64,000 nt of DNA, taken from positions 6,510,001 through 6,574,000 of the forward strand of contig JBAJFE010000026.1 in NCBI GenBank assembly GCA_037903355.1, given 5' to 3'. The notes below the pieces were generated by a model, which was not told the origin of the DNA, did no database searches, and saw nothing but the letters and a program-made list of their open reading frames with translations. Below, one piece after another: positions 52,801-64,000 of this stretch (position 1 is its first letter; each line of letters starts with the position of its first letter). The translations under genes and the position numbers were made by a program. This DNA is from Trichuris trichiura. Lineage: Eukaryota > Nematoda > Enoplea > Trichinellida > Trichuridae.

Positions 52801-55174
52801 TCAAGAGGAAGAGGATCTTTGCTCGTGTCGACTTAGCGTAGGGTGACAAAATTTACAGAGCGTATAAACTGGTTGCAAACAAACCGATGGAACAGATTGC
52901 ACGCAGGACGAGCTTTGCTCAACGACGAGAACCGATTAAAGAGTATACACTTGAGCAGATGTTTGCTTTGGAGCATTGATTTACGTAGATATTCATAAAT
53001 CAATACCTGACGTTTCCACAATCACCGTTATTCAGTCGCGTTGACGTCTCGAGTCTTAGGTGACTGAATAGAGAGACAGTGAGATATGTTCATGCTTCCT
53101 AGCTCAGCTTCACGGCGACAAGCTGAACGTCATACAGACATCAGAAACACTCCATTGAAGCTGTAGTAAACGAAGCTGCGAAAGTTTCGCAGTGATAATG
53201 TTTATTACTCGACGAAACAATGCACTGCTACAACTCATATTTCTCCATGACATTTAAAAAGGACTGTTGCCTACGTATATTTATCTCAAGTGCAGAAATA
53301 CATCTTAACAAAAATAAAAAGTATTCATTTTAATTACTCTTGAGTTATAACGTGAACGATGAACTCTACCAGAGGACGGTATTTATACTTGAAGGCATGT
53401 CTGTAATGGAAGGACAGCTGTCCTGAGAATATGAAGACATGGTACTGGCTCAAAATCTGTTGTGGTGGTATTACTTTGGTTTCGCGACTTATCTATTTCC
53501 ATCCGCAGAGTGACAAATAATTTTGTCCGAGCAAGGCGCAATGCTTGGAGATTTTCTATTAATTTTTCTGCCCAAATATCACTGCTCGATGTAGTTATAA
53601 GCCACACTTAGAGATTTCTAAAAGGATGTATGGCCTGTTTCAGAATCAGCAAGCGAAGTAGTAATGTCTGACCAACATGGCGGGCCAGTATCTCTGGTAT
53701 ATGCAGTGTTTAATACACCGAGCAGTGCCTTAAGGGCGTCCGCGGTGTGCGCCTTCAACATGGACGATGTGCGAAGCATATTCGAGACGGGTCCGTTCAA
53801 AGCTCAGAGGAGCTCCTCTTCAGCTTGGCTGCCTATCTATAAATCAAGTTTGCCGGAGCCTCGACCTGGCGATGTAAGATCGTCATTCCTCTTTCCTTTT
53901 GAGCTGATCTGACTTCACCCTTTTTCCAGTGTTCCGCCAATTCAAAAGCGCTCGCGGACGATGTGATAAGCTTTGTGCGTCGGCACAATCTGATGTACGA
54001 CGCAGTGCCTAACTACTTTGACCAGCCGTTAATCGTGGATACAAATGGCGAGTAAGTAATGGGCTCGTTTTATCCGCTACCGACCTTGGCCATTTCAAAT
54101 TCACTACAATTGACCTTACCTTTAGGTACCAATTCACGGCCATTGCGGTGCATTCGAGCGTTACTACAGTCGGCAAACAGCGATACGATGTTTTATTCGT
54201 GGGAACAGACTCTGGCAGTGTACTCAAATTCGTCAACGTAGAAGGAGATCGGCGAGTGAACACCGTTCTCGTCGAAACGGTGGGCGTGTTCCCGAGTCGA
54301 TCTCCTGTGCGTAGTTTGAAAGTAGTTCCGGCCAGTGATGGCGACAAAGCCCAAGTGTCGCTTCTCATATCTACTGATAGCGAGCTTAAACTGATGCCCG
54401 TCCATCATTGTGCCAACAGGACTTCCTGCCGTACATGCGTCCAGTTGCAGGATCCTTACTGTGCATGGGACCTGATCAACAATCGTTGCGTCGGTAAGAC
54501 AGACGGGTAAGTGAGCGTGTTATTTATTCCATTGTTAATCTATTTAATGATTTCTCTGCCTGATGTAGCCACAATAATCTTTGCTATTACTACTTTCAGG
54601 CATTGGCAAGACGGCAAGTTCGCGCAGAGCGTTGCTGACGGACAGTCGTCCTTGTGTTTAAACGGTAAGCATTATATCCACCGAAATACTGGCTCATAAC
54701 GCGCGTTATTTCTTTAGTGGTTAGCGAATCGAGTGACTTTTTCATGAACGGTCGGCTAAGCATTTAGATCATCGTGATCATAATTTGTATTGTATTCATT
54801 TTTCAGAACTTGCTCCGGCTTTCCCTCTGGTCGATTCACCGTCCATATACACAGCGGAGTGTATGACGATAGCAATAATAATAACGCTTGCGCTGGCATC
54901 AACTGTAGCATTCTTTGTGGGCTACCGATTCGCCCTTTGGAAACTGTCCTTTGACGCTGTTCCTGGCTTTGATTCACCATTGAGAAAAAATGTGAAAGGC
55001 CATAATGACCGCTGTGAGGCGTACATGCCTCATCTGCCGGTGTCCAAGACAGTGACCAATGGCAGCGTCAATGTCAGCCTGCCTTTTACGGAGCCAAAGG
55101 GCGAGAAGAACGTTCTCACATTGAACAACGGCACACTCCCACGTGACTACAAAACTCGAAAGGTCTATGTGTAG
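49899..55174 (+). CDS. class-1 transmembrane semaphorin (Sema-1A / SMP type)
   Basis: Guidance ligand on the cell surface that signals through plexin; in nematodes class-1 semaphorins act in epidermal morphogenesis and axon guidance (family knowledge). Twelve exons, all phases consistent: 49899-50013, 50257-50353, 50527-50572, 50947-51009, 51488-51598, 51662-51881, 51938-52168, 53644-53873, 53930-54051, 54126-54506, 54600-54664, 54807-55174, giving 682 aa. A signal peptide begins MLSPTGALWLLLLSRLIGAW. The sema domain (about 35-500) shows LEWPPTADDVDMCQMKGKNE, ENCHNFIRL, VCGTNAFQPAC, LYSATVADFSA and DPQFVASFAEQNSVYFWFRE. A PSI domain follows at about 507-537 (HHCANRTSC, DPYCAWD). There is no Ig domain, then one membrane helix (about 578-602) and a roughly 80-residue tail ending KTRKVYV. 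The length is normal for class 1. The donor of exon 10 has two options (after GTC G, or the later GACGG); the later one gives the open frame. Confidence 0.93.
52356..52395 (-). repeat. solo hammerhead-like core in semaphorin intron
   Basis: On the minus strand TTGAGGA (52392-52386) is followed by a partly paired stem and CCCGAAAG (GAAAG at 52368-52364). The first core base is T, not C, so it is probably inactive. It lies in semaphorin intron 52169-53643. No palindromic arms were seen. Confidence 0.4.
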
Positions 55175-58100
55175 TTACGCTCACGGTCATGCCCTACGCT
55201 GTGCTGTTATTGTTACAGTCCAAAATAGCCAATCGACCAACTCCTCTACTTGTCAAATAATGTGCGTTCTTGTGACATTTGTGTGTATATTTTTATGGGA
55301 ACCATTTGTTTGTACAAGTTTCTGTTATGTCAGCCTTGAGCTTTTCAAACGGGCCAGCCGTGGAGGACCACTCGTGGTAATCTGTTCGGTGCACTCTCAC
55401 GTGCACAGGCCCTCTTATTCAACGGCTTCACGTCTAGTCAGCCGTGTCGCAGTATCGTTGCCATGAATTTCTGTTAAGTTTTCATTTTTGACTCTTCGTT
55501 TCTTTGACGACGTCGTTTTTATCTCAGTTTGTCACTTTTTTGTCCAAACGTTATGCAGCGCAGTAAGAAGCAATAAGTACACGTCTTCTACGGGAGAATG
55601 ACTGGTTTATCTGCCTGACCCTAACAGGTAAATATTAGCACAGACTGACGGTCATGTGGGCCGTAACCTTGAGAGATCAACGACCGACGTTTATCCATTT
55701 CTCCTGCACGCTGCTGATTGTCCAAAATGATTTAAGGACGATGAGTATGGCACCACTCGACCAGCTTGACACGGTGAAGTCATGGAAAACTATACAACTT
55801 GGAGTAGTTCGAACTTTCCATCGTCAACTGACTCCTCTTCATGGGGCGTTGGTCACGATGCGCACTGGATGATGAGGATCAGTTGACAGTTTAGTTAGAT
55901 CTCTAGTTCCTCTCGAGTAAACCGTCCGCGGGCACAGAGACGAGCGTTTCGCTTGTCACTTCAGATCATGGCACGGACAGCTCTGCGTACGCATGAGTGC
56001 CTACAGGGGTTCCCTTACTCGGGGCGTTTTAATTTTACGAAGATGCGAAAGCGGCGCCGTTCAGAATATATCATACTCTGAATTCCGTATTTTACTGCTC
56101 TTCAGGCCTGCAGTGGCTTACGACAACTTACGATGCTGTGCGTTCTAGCGAGCCAAAACTGAATCAAGGAGCGTTGAAATTACGGTATGCGGGTTTCAAT
56201 TGACGGGGATTAAGAAAAGCTAACAGGGTTATCTAGATTCCTAGAAGGAAATGCGCGACGTGATAAATAAAACCCTACAGCTGAAAGTTGAGCTTGTTAA
56301 ACTAATCAACAAGTATGGACGCTAAATATGTACGTATATCCTCCATGGATCGCGGCGAAGGGAGCTCAATGAAACTACGAGCTATGCCATGCAGAGTTAC
56401 TCACCATGGATAGGTCAATAGCGGAGGGTTTTGACAAAATGTGATCCACTGTCGAAGGAAATAGCAACCCGCTTCAAGTATGTTTGCCAAGAGAACTCCA
56501 TGGACAATCTTTTTGGGGTCACAAAGAGTCGTTCTCGACTGGACGACCAAACAACAATACAAACATATTGCCAATTAGTGAATTCTAAGCGAATTTTAAA
56601 TTTTTTCCAGTTGCGGACGCAGCCAACTGTCCCTGCAACCGCTTAACTTCGTAAGTATTTCAAATGTAAACGCCAAAAATGAACTGTAACCCATCTGAGG
56701 GACTTGAAGCTACTCGGAACGCAGGTAATAATGCCACCTGTATACTTAAGTCACTATTTCGCTCCAAGTAGCTCCGTTTTCAACTCACCCAAAATGCGCG
56801 CTTAAAAATGGTACCTGTGAAATCAACTTGTTCAAATTATCGAAGCAGCCTCTGACTCATCGTTTCTTTCAGGATTGTCTCCTCGTCTATCTATGTCCTT
56901 TAGCCGAAATAATTTGTTCCATTCAATGGACAGCTATTCCGAGACCCTTTTCCTGGTCAGTTGTCTGATTTAACATGTATGGACCCACTGCTAAAAGCTA
57001 AACTGTGCGCTGTGTTCATTTTTCGCTTCTGCTTAGTTCTCGCTCGTTTCCCGTAGTCTTTCAAACTGCCATTTTCCCAAGGAATAACGTCATCGAATTT
57101 AGCCACCGAAAAGTATGTCAAAAAATGGGCTTAGCTCATAGCTGGCAATACCTTGGCGCGTTGTGACGGCATGCGCCCTCATCAATTGTTCACTGGCGTT
57201 ACAGGTTTCCAGGTGTCGAATTCGAATAATCGGATTGACCTGGTCAGCAGCCTTGCACCCTGCTGTTGGGAAGAGCAGATTAATTGCTCCATACAACGTG
57301 ACTGACCTATGGTGCACTCCTGGTACTTCACTCCATTGGCGGCAATCACTTTGCCCAAGCTGTGAGCACTGCAAAGGCACTTGTCCCTGACCTTATGGGC
57401 TAGTAAGAACGCGCATTGTGAACACGGACGCCAGCGCGTTCTTAGTGGCCAGGCATGGAAGTGTTTAGAGAGGGCAAAATGATCCAGCGAATTCAACTTA
57501 ACCTGAGCAGACTAAAGCTGCTCTTGCAGAAAGTAGCTAAGCCCAGTCATGGAGTACACACTGCCGCTACGTATCACGGTACATAAAAAACCTAAACTAT
57601 GCAAATATTGGAAAATAAGACTTCCTTTGCCAGTATTAAAACTGCGTCAGTTCAACTGAATGCAATGTATACTATTAACACTGCAGCTTATAAGTTCAAT
57701 GTATGATTTTGAAAACTGTCTTTAACGTAATGGAAGAAAATTCGATTTCTCTTAGTTCGATTAGCCAGCATGGACAAGCTATATTAACAGAAAGGTGCCA
57801 TACACAAATCAAGGAGAACAGCATAGATTACAGCGCAATTCAGCATGAAGGCACTCATTCAAAGATAACAGTTTGACTTAAACAAAGAAACAAAAAAGAA
57901 AACTTTTTCATCTCTGTTTTCAACGTTGGTAATATGATTACCACATGACGCTGATGTTGAAAATGGAGGCATAAAGATGAACCACGAAAGCGAGACCTGC
58001 TGCTAGTGTTGCCTAGTTATTAATACTTTTCAAAGACATGCACCTAACTTATACCAATAACATCTACTTAGCATCTACTCGGTTAAAGCAACATCTACTT

Positions 58101-58607
58101 ATCGTTTGAATCCATTATGGCGAAAGTTTAGTGTATCTAGACTTTTCGTAAAAACATCCACTAAGAATCGGTTAGAAATGTTCGACACAGGAGTACCATT
58201 GCATTACTAGCGAAGATTTCCTTTGGAAGTGGAAACATTAGCCTCAATCATACAAAGCAAGCTAACTCCTGCTATTCTCGCAACATCGACAAGGTAGTTG
58301 CGACTGTGTTGTGGTTATGTTCTTTTTATACTGTGCACTTTTCTTTATCCATTAAGAAACCTCGTATACGTAATTTATGAAAACCCTACGGGAAAAAATT
58401 CATAGCAGTCGGCCTCCTGTTGCCCCGATACATTCCGAACAAGTCTGAGTACTGAACTTCACTGGATTCACTTAAGAAGAATATGAAACATGAAGTGAGA
58501 ACGCGCTAAGTAACCACTGGAGCGATCCACAGGAAGGGATCGATCACGACATCGATGATTCTGGGTGCACCTAACAAAGAGACCAGCGAACCAGTTTCCA
58601 CGCCACG
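55175..58607. other. semaphorin 3' region and intergenic sequence, no further gene supported
   Basis: The first part should be the semaphorin 3' UTR. A short cysteine-rich plus-strand frame at 57203-57390 follows a TTACAG acceptor and ends in TGA (LWCTPGTSLHW, CPSCEHCKGTCP). It could be an exon, but nothing joins to it. The rest has no recognisable coding. Confidence 0.35.
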
Positions 58608-58609
58608 TA

Positions 58610-59760
58610 CAGTCAGCCCTCGTTATCCGCGGGTACTTTACAACGCGGTTTGTCCGGCGTGAAATAGTGACGTTATCTTTCACACAGCAGTACACGAGAT
58701 AAAGCCTAGAACAGTCAGTGGTTGCTGGTTTGTGGGGAGACCCAGTCAGTGAATGCGAGGCGTTAGGTGCCATCGATGCAGGTCATGGGCATAGTGAATT
58801 TTGATGAGTTGGGAGGTGAGGGTTTCTCCGACATGATTGAAGACGATATCAGAGAGTGCATAGAAGATTGTGGAAAAAACCGTTCACCAACGAGGAACTC
58901 GAGGAACTGATGCAATCATTTACGGGCAGCGACAACGACGTTATGAAAGATACAGGAGCTCAAACACCCTCGAATTGAACGCTGCAAAAGCTCGCCAGTA
59001 TTTTCCGGCAAGCGCCGAGTCCTAAAGGATATAATTGCTTACTATGACACATCCATATAACGTATCACGGTTACACGAGGAATAAGGGCTTCGTTAAAGC
59101 CGCTACAAGATTTATTTGATGAAACGAAAAAAAGGGAGAGATAGTTCCCTATAACAATGTTTTTAAATAAAGCTCCAGCAGCTGCGGAGCCTAAAACTTT
59201 AAGGCAAGAAGTTTCGCTACTAACAAGTTCAGGAAGCCGTAGGACTGGCTGCTCTCCAGGAGATGTGCGCCCACCTATAGAAAGTGGGTAAATTGATTCC
59301 TGATGCGCCAAACGTTTCTGCCGCTCTGTGTAGATGTATTCTGTGTGATGTTCACTATTTTTGCTTAAGTGCGACTATGTATTTTATATCTTTCCTGCTC
59401 TGTACCCATTCCGCGCACCAGTACATCGCTTAGCTCATTAAAGCAAGGCGATTCCCACTAGTTTAGAGAAAGAGAATCTTGCTTTCATCCTTCCTTGTAT
59501 CTAACGGCCTGGACTCTGATGGCTAACTCCATTGGATAAGCGCAGTCTCACTGATGCCTTTATCTTGTAGCTAGATTCCGTAGTACCAAGCTTCGAAGGA
59601 TCGCTAGTATGATAACCGTTCCGGAAGGAATTCAAGGAGGCAGGACGAAATACGCGGCTAGAATATAAGCTATTTGGCCTTTTTCGTAGGGTAGCCTATG
59701 TAACGCGGTAAAACGTTTAAAATTTTGGACAAATTAACCGCGGATAACGAGCGCCGACTG
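58610..59760 (+). mobile_element. pogo/Tigger-like DNA transposon, internally decayed
   Basis: The terminal inverted repeats are CAGTCAGCCCTCGTTATCCG from 58610 and, reverse-complemented from 59760, CAGTCGGCGCTCGTTATCCG. TA flanks both ends (58608-58609 and 59761-59762), the pogo-superfamily target duplication. The 1151-bp interior keeps the acidic C-terminal part of a Tigger/jerky-type transposase on the plus strand: NFDELGGEGFSDMIEDDIRE, then after a frameshift FTNEELEELMQSFTGSDND. The DDE core is missing, so the copy cannot move itself. A further terminal-repeat-like segment lies at about 59806-59822, outside this copy. Confidence 0.85.
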
Positions 59761-59762
59761 TA

Positions 59763-61282
59763 TTTTTATTAAAGTCACAGTATATACGCATTCATAAGCA
59801 TTCTCTGTTATCCGCGGATACGGAGATTCTACTGGACGAGCCTTCTGCTGTGCGCTCTCTACCGTTCCGTTAAACTTTATTTACGCAGACAATTCTCGTA
59901 ATGCGCTTTCTTCTACAGGAGATTTAGAAATCGAAGAACTTTTCTTTCATATAACGCCTTTTCGACGGCTGAAAAGCGGAGCCGTATGCCAGTCTCCCAA
60001 CGCACGCAAACAGAGTCTTCTTTTTGAGCTTAGACGTCTGCCTTAATCACCCATTGGCAAAACGATACTTTTGCTAGGGCAAAAATGGGTGGCATTCGTG
60101 CTACAAGCTATTGTTCTTGCTTTGAAAGGCGTCCGGCTCGATAGTGGACAGTGTTCAGACTTCCCATCCGCATACTCAAGTACGCTGCCGTTCTATTGTT
60201 CACGCACTGGAAGTGCTGACAGGGAATGCACATGGACGATGTTGCTGCTGCTACTTTGAATTCTTTCGCGACGCAAATGCATCCGAAGCGATATCTGTCA
60301 GTTTTTTTCCACATCTCTCCCTTACTTCCAGCGCCCATTAGTGAATCACGAGTGCAAACGGATGTCAGTCGGTGACAGAGAGAACTTATTGCATTGCAAA
60401 GACTATATGACCGAGACAAATGAGTGAAAAAGTACCGATTAAAATAAAATGCTAACACGCCTCTTCCCGTAAAAGTCAATACGAACTACTGGACAAACAA
60501 CCGAGCACGTGGACCTAATGTAAATGAAATATTCATTCGGATTTTGTCTGTCTTTGACAGCTATGATGGTTTGCCTCTTTATATGGGTATCAAATGCGAT
60601 GTGGAGTCAATGTCGCCCTGTGTAGCAACAGCTACAATGCTGTGTAGCAGCCAGATTTATTGATAACTACTTTTCTACATCACCTACCATCGTACTCCTA
60701 TCGCATTTTTTGGAATTATCGCTTTTGATATTGAGTTCGAAGCGATGCAAGTCATGAAACCGAAAGACAGAGGACCGAAACTCAGAAGATCGAAAGTCAT
60801 GACACCGATAGTGAAAATAGCTGACGCTCGCAGTGTCAAATGGTCCCAATATCAAAAACCTAAATATCAAAAGCCATATCATGACCTTCCGTATCTTTAC
60901 TTTCGATGTTCCGACCATTTGACATTTCGAGCGTTCTCTGCCGGTATTCCGACTTTCGGTCCTATGACCCAAACCCATTCCGAAGAGGTTATGTTTCACA
61001 CGCTATGCTGAAATATGGGCAAAAGTTAAATACGCATTCATCGTTTAATTCAAAAAGCTGAAAGAGATGCAGATCTCGGAACTGGTTCCATACTGCGCCC
61101 TTTTAGGTGAAAAAGAAGTCGCTGCGTCCTGTTTACTGTTAGGAACAGAACTGTTTAGTCCAGAGAGCTTTAACTTAAGAGTTCCAGATTAAACTGCTTT
61201 CAAAGCTTAGCGTTTAAGAGAAGCTTTCAAGATGCTAGTCGACGCTACCGACGGAGAACGTTTCTATTTTCTGTGCTCATTA
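59763..61282. other. intergenic, with a degenerate inverted-repeat cluster
   Basis: No gene is seen. At 60745-60990, short motifs related to 'accgaaagtcatgac' recur on both strands. Around a centre near 60882 there is an imperfect hairpin whose arms are 'cgctcgcagtgtcaaatggt' (about 60827-60846) and 'accatttgacatttcgagcg' (about 60915-60934). It may be an old non-autonomous transposon. Confidence 0.45.
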
Positions 61283-61387
61283 GTGTATAGCAGTCATTCC
61301 CAACGAGGGCCCCTGGGCCCCCTTGGGGGCCCCAGGGGAGTCCAAGGGGGTCCTGAATGCTAAGGGGGCCCTTGGGGGTCCCCGGTT

Positions 61388-61771
61388 GTGAAAATGAGAA
61401 CACCAGCCTGGATTTTGGATCCATATTCAAACGCTAACGAAGCAGAGACACTTTTGCAAGAAGAGCTGATTGAGTTGCAAGCCAATGAAGAACTGAAGCC
61501 TAAGTTCAAGAGTGGCTACAGTCATTTCTGGTTGCAGCATCAAATTGCGACACTTCACCCTGAATTATGGAAGATCGTTAAAAAGTACCTCGTGCCGTTT
61601 TCTTCCTCTTATTTGGTTGAACGTGGGTTCAGTGCCGCAACAGATCTTTTGGTTAAAAAAATAAACAGGCTACAAATAGCGCAGCGTGGAGAGTTAAGAT
61701 TGCTGCTAACGAATATTGAACCTGACGTGGAAAAATTGGTATTAGGGCACCAGCTTCAGCCACCACACTGA
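61388..61771 (+). pseudogene. hAT transposase C-terminal fragment (ZBED5/SCAND3-like dimerisation domain)
   Basis: An intact frame of 127 codons. The segment LVPFSSSYLVERGFSAATDL followed by LVKKINRLQIAQRGELRLLL and EPDVEKL matches the hAT-family C-terminal dimerisation region of ZBED5/SCAND3-type transposases, common in parasitic nematode annotations as 'SCAN domain-containing protein 3'. The BED zinc finger and the RNase-H-like catalytic core are absent. It lies 97 bp inside the left end of the hAT element, so the element has lost the front of its gene. It is probably not a functional protein. Confidence 0.88.
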
Positions 61772-62004
61772 TTTGCCAACAAAGCCAACTTTTGCTACTT
61801 GTTAAAGTCAAATAGTAAACTTGAATGCAATAATACGGAGTTCGGAGAACCGACGTCCAGCATGATCAACGCATAATACTGTTGTTGTTAACAAGGCGAC
61901 AAGTACAACAAAAAACAGACGTAGAATTTGACCGTGTGCGGTAAAAGCGCGTTGAAGTTTTTAACAAACCATTTTCATACACTGCGACTGAAGAGTTAAG
62001 TGCC

Positions 62005-62300
62005 AGTTAGTCACAAAAGAAAAAGAGCGGTTTACTCCCGTTGTAAATAAGAGAACGCAGCAGTACCCAAACGATCAGGGTTTTCACAACCCAACTGGAT
62101 CCGTCGTCAGCGATAGGACACAAGCCATGGGCGAAAGGGAGCACTTATCTAGTTTCATCGTTAGCGACAGGCCTTGTACCCTGTTGATGGCGACGGAACC
62201 AGCTGAGTTCCGAAAGCTCCTATCATTTGTATGCTCTTACCTTCTTTGACTTACAATGGGAATAAATGACTCTTTTTTCTTATGATAAAACTGCTAGACC
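62005..62300. repeat. palindromic repeat with hammerhead-like cores, nested in the hAT element (copy 5)
   Basis: The arms 62005-62122 and about 62170-62300 are imperfect inverted complements, e.g. 'agaaaaagagcggtttactc' pairs with the reverse complement of 'gaataaatgactcttttttc'. The left arm carries CTGACGA on the minus strand (62110-62104). The right arm has a GGAACC/GTTCC stem and GAAAGC on the plus strand (GAAA at 62212-62215). The nesting shows that this family inserted after, or moved with, the hAT element. Confidence 0.7.
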
Positions 62301-62880
62301 GTATAAAAACGTTCCATCTTCATGTGAGGTAGTCTTTGCAAATCTTGACTACAAATCCAATAAATCTTAACAGGAAACTTTTGTCACACAAACCCATTTT
62401 CAAGACGAAAGTTTGGCAGCTGAGCGTGGAAGAAGTTTCGACCAATTCCATAAGACTAAGGAACCTTTTTGACCTACGTTCATTCACTCGGCAAAGAAGA
62501 GCAGTTACAGGTCGTCTGAAATACTTAGACCACGCGACTGAAAAACACTGCACACGTGTCAGGAATTAAATTTAGATTCGTTACTGCCTTTTCCATATGG
62601 CACAGACCAGTGCAAAAATCGAACTTTTAAATTGAAGAGTTTTAAAATGCAGATCAAAAGTTCGTTGTCCGGTTTTCACCAGATCGAAAAGACAACAGCA
62701 AAATTCATTGTTGAAATCTTCGGTAAACTGCGTGTCACAGGTACTCTAAAAAACGCGAAAGAACCTAGGGCGAGAAAAGAGAAGAGCACAACCACGCAAG
62801 AACGGGAGGGAACCCTAAGGAGATGTGCGTCTCGAAAGGGGGCCCTGGCGCAGAAAAGGTTGGGAATCACTGGTGTATAG

Positions 62881-63848
62881 CTCTCATCAATATTCAAAAA
62901 GTGCCGGTTAACAGTTTTCAGGCATAAGAAAGCATAAACACTTTGCGGAGAGCAATCGTTTACACGCAGTGACATAACTAATAATTCTTGCGGTGATATA
63001 AGCACGATCGATGGGCGAACAGTACCTGCAGACGAACGAGACAAAGACTGTACTTTAAGAAGTGAGATAGTGAGATTACACGACCGCATATCTTTCCTTG
63101 CAGATTAGTATCGTGCAGTAAAGTAAAAGCAAATTTCCTACTTACCGTCGTTTCTTTCCAAAAATGCAATTTTAACCAGCCATATTTTGAACCTTTCAAG
63201 ATTCAGACTTTCCAGCATTCGGCCCCATCCAGTATGCTGACGTTTCAAGTTTGAATCTAATTTCAAAGAATTCGACGCTTGTGCCTTTTTCTATAAAAAG
63301 GACTTCTCCACGTGTATACTTCAAGCATCGACAAACCGACAGCGCGGATTAACCATTGCTATATTATTAAAAGGTGTGACCATGGACAACAACCCAATGC
63401 GATTATTTATTTCAAAAATTGCAATGAAGATGGTAATTGCCTTGAACAACGTAAATAGAAAACTAGGGGTTCACCAGACTCGTAAATGGCAACTTTTAGT
63501 TCAGCAAAGCTCGTCCAATAAATCTCAAAGCACGCATTCAACAGCATAACTTGGCAATGTACAAACGAGAGTAAGGAGGTGGTAAGAGCTAAAAGAAGGT
63601 GCAGTGGGCAAGTAAAACATGGGAGGTACAATGGAAAACTGGGAAACGTATGCACGGCGTGTTAGCATCGTCAATAGTTTCAAGCACTTTGACTAGGAAT
63701 AAACCATCGATAATAACGAGAGATCAAACAAGAAGTAATAATGCACCTAAAACAGCAAAATGCTTTTATACCTTAAATACCCGAAATATTTAGGGCGAGT
63801 AAACAAAATGTGCCTCACAGAAGGGAGCACGTAAAAGATTCGCTCCAT
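62881..63848. other. intergenic, no gene seen
   Basis: AT-rich sequence with only short frames and no recognised repeats. Confidence 0.4.
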
Positions 63849-64000
63849 TTATTCGCTTACATTGACCCTCTCTTCCTCTTCAGCATTTTCTCCTTCTTTT
63901 TCAGCAGACTGGCCGCTGCCATCCTCCTCGTCTTCCTCTTCGTTTTCACTGCATTCATCGTTCCGCCAAAAGTGAAACTCCATCTCGTAACGTTGCCCAT
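63849..64000 (-). CDS. C-terminal end of an unrecognised acidic protein (partial)
   Basis: The minus strand is open from the window edge to a TAA at 63851-63849 and ends in a strongly acidic tail. It reads GQRYEMEFHFWRNDECSENE from the edge and then a Glu/Asp-rich run ending EERVNVSE. The composition is typical of a disordered acidic C-terminus. A possible GTAAGC donor overlaps the end (after AGG GTC AAT), so the exon could instead splice onward. The rest lies outside the window. I do not recognise the protein. Confidence 0.45.
   Translation of the reverse strand, partial: GQRYEMEFHFWRNDECSENEEEDEEDGSGQSAEKEGENAEEEERVNVSE

Larger units (their letters stand above)
61291..62872 (+). mobile_element. 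hAT transposon, deletion derivative with exact 8-bp target duplication
   Basis: The ends are CAGTCATTCCCAAC at 61291 and GTTGGGAATCACTG at 62872, an inverted pair with one mismatch. Identical 8-bp duplications GTGTATAG flank them (61283-61290 and 62873-62880), as expected for hAT. Both ends have GC-rich subterminal sequence. Inside is the C-terminal part of the transposase (61388-61771). Most of the transposase is missing, and a palindromic repeat (62005-62300) is nested in the right half. The exact duplication suggests fairly recent insertion. Confidence 0.93.

Noticed and set aside
53170..53230. short palindrome 'gctgcgaaagtttcgcag' in a semaphorin intron
   Set aside because: It is only about 18 bp and lacks the arms and core of the palindromic family; chance is likely.
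59042..59311. 89-codon minus-strand frame inside the Tigger-like element
   Set aside because: It runs against the transposase direction in the decayed interior and has no recognisable motif.

Overview
This is a eukaryotic window, most likely from a nematode. The genes are split into many short exons by introns that are often only 44-70 bp, and both an IFT-A ciliary gene and a class-1 semaphorin are present. The size and splicing of the introns and the transposon content (pogo/Tigger, mariner, a ZBED5/SCAND3-type hAT and Penelope-like remnants) fit a clade I worm such as a whipworm. That genus-level guess is inference. I found no operons, tRNA, rRNA or CRISPR.

Layout. 1-127 is the end of a hAT element. 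3252-15996 (+) is an ABCC/MRP-type ABC transporter with about 22 exons, complete except for its first exon; its large introns hold a Penelope-like fragment, a mariner and two palindromic repeats. 16821 to about 26250 (+) is an IFT140 (CHE-11) homologue of about 31 exons. 26484-27154 (+) has exon-like reading frames of an unrecognised gene. 27986-33207 (-) is a complete 10-exon gene for a secreted or GPI-anchored cysteine-rich protein of the DUF7042/7043/7044 type. 33212-43381 holds only unrecognised exon-like frames and a mariner fossil. 43382-43803 (-) is the possible end of an unrecognised gene. 43804-49898 shows no gene I can support. 49899-55174 (+) is a complete 12-exon class-1 transmembrane semaphorin. 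55175-63848 is gene-poor and transposon-rich, with a Tigger-like element (58610-59760) and a hAT element (61291-62872), both with exact target-site duplications. The last 150 bases hold the acidic end of a minus-strand gene.

The most unusual feature is a dispersed family of palindromic repeats, at least five copies with arms of about 60-125 bp, with hammerhead-ribozyme-like cores at or near their centres in four of the copies. Single copies of the core occur elsewhere, one of them upstream of a Penelope-like reading frame. Other points are an unusually high number of GC-AG introns and loss of the NBD1 H-loop histidine in the ABC transporter.

The three recognised cellular genes are not functionally linked. 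They cover organic-anion or glutathione-conjugate export, retrograde ciliary transport in sensory cilia, and axon or epidermal guidance. Exon models were built by hand from splice sites, reading-frame phase and remembered family sequences; no alignment was run.
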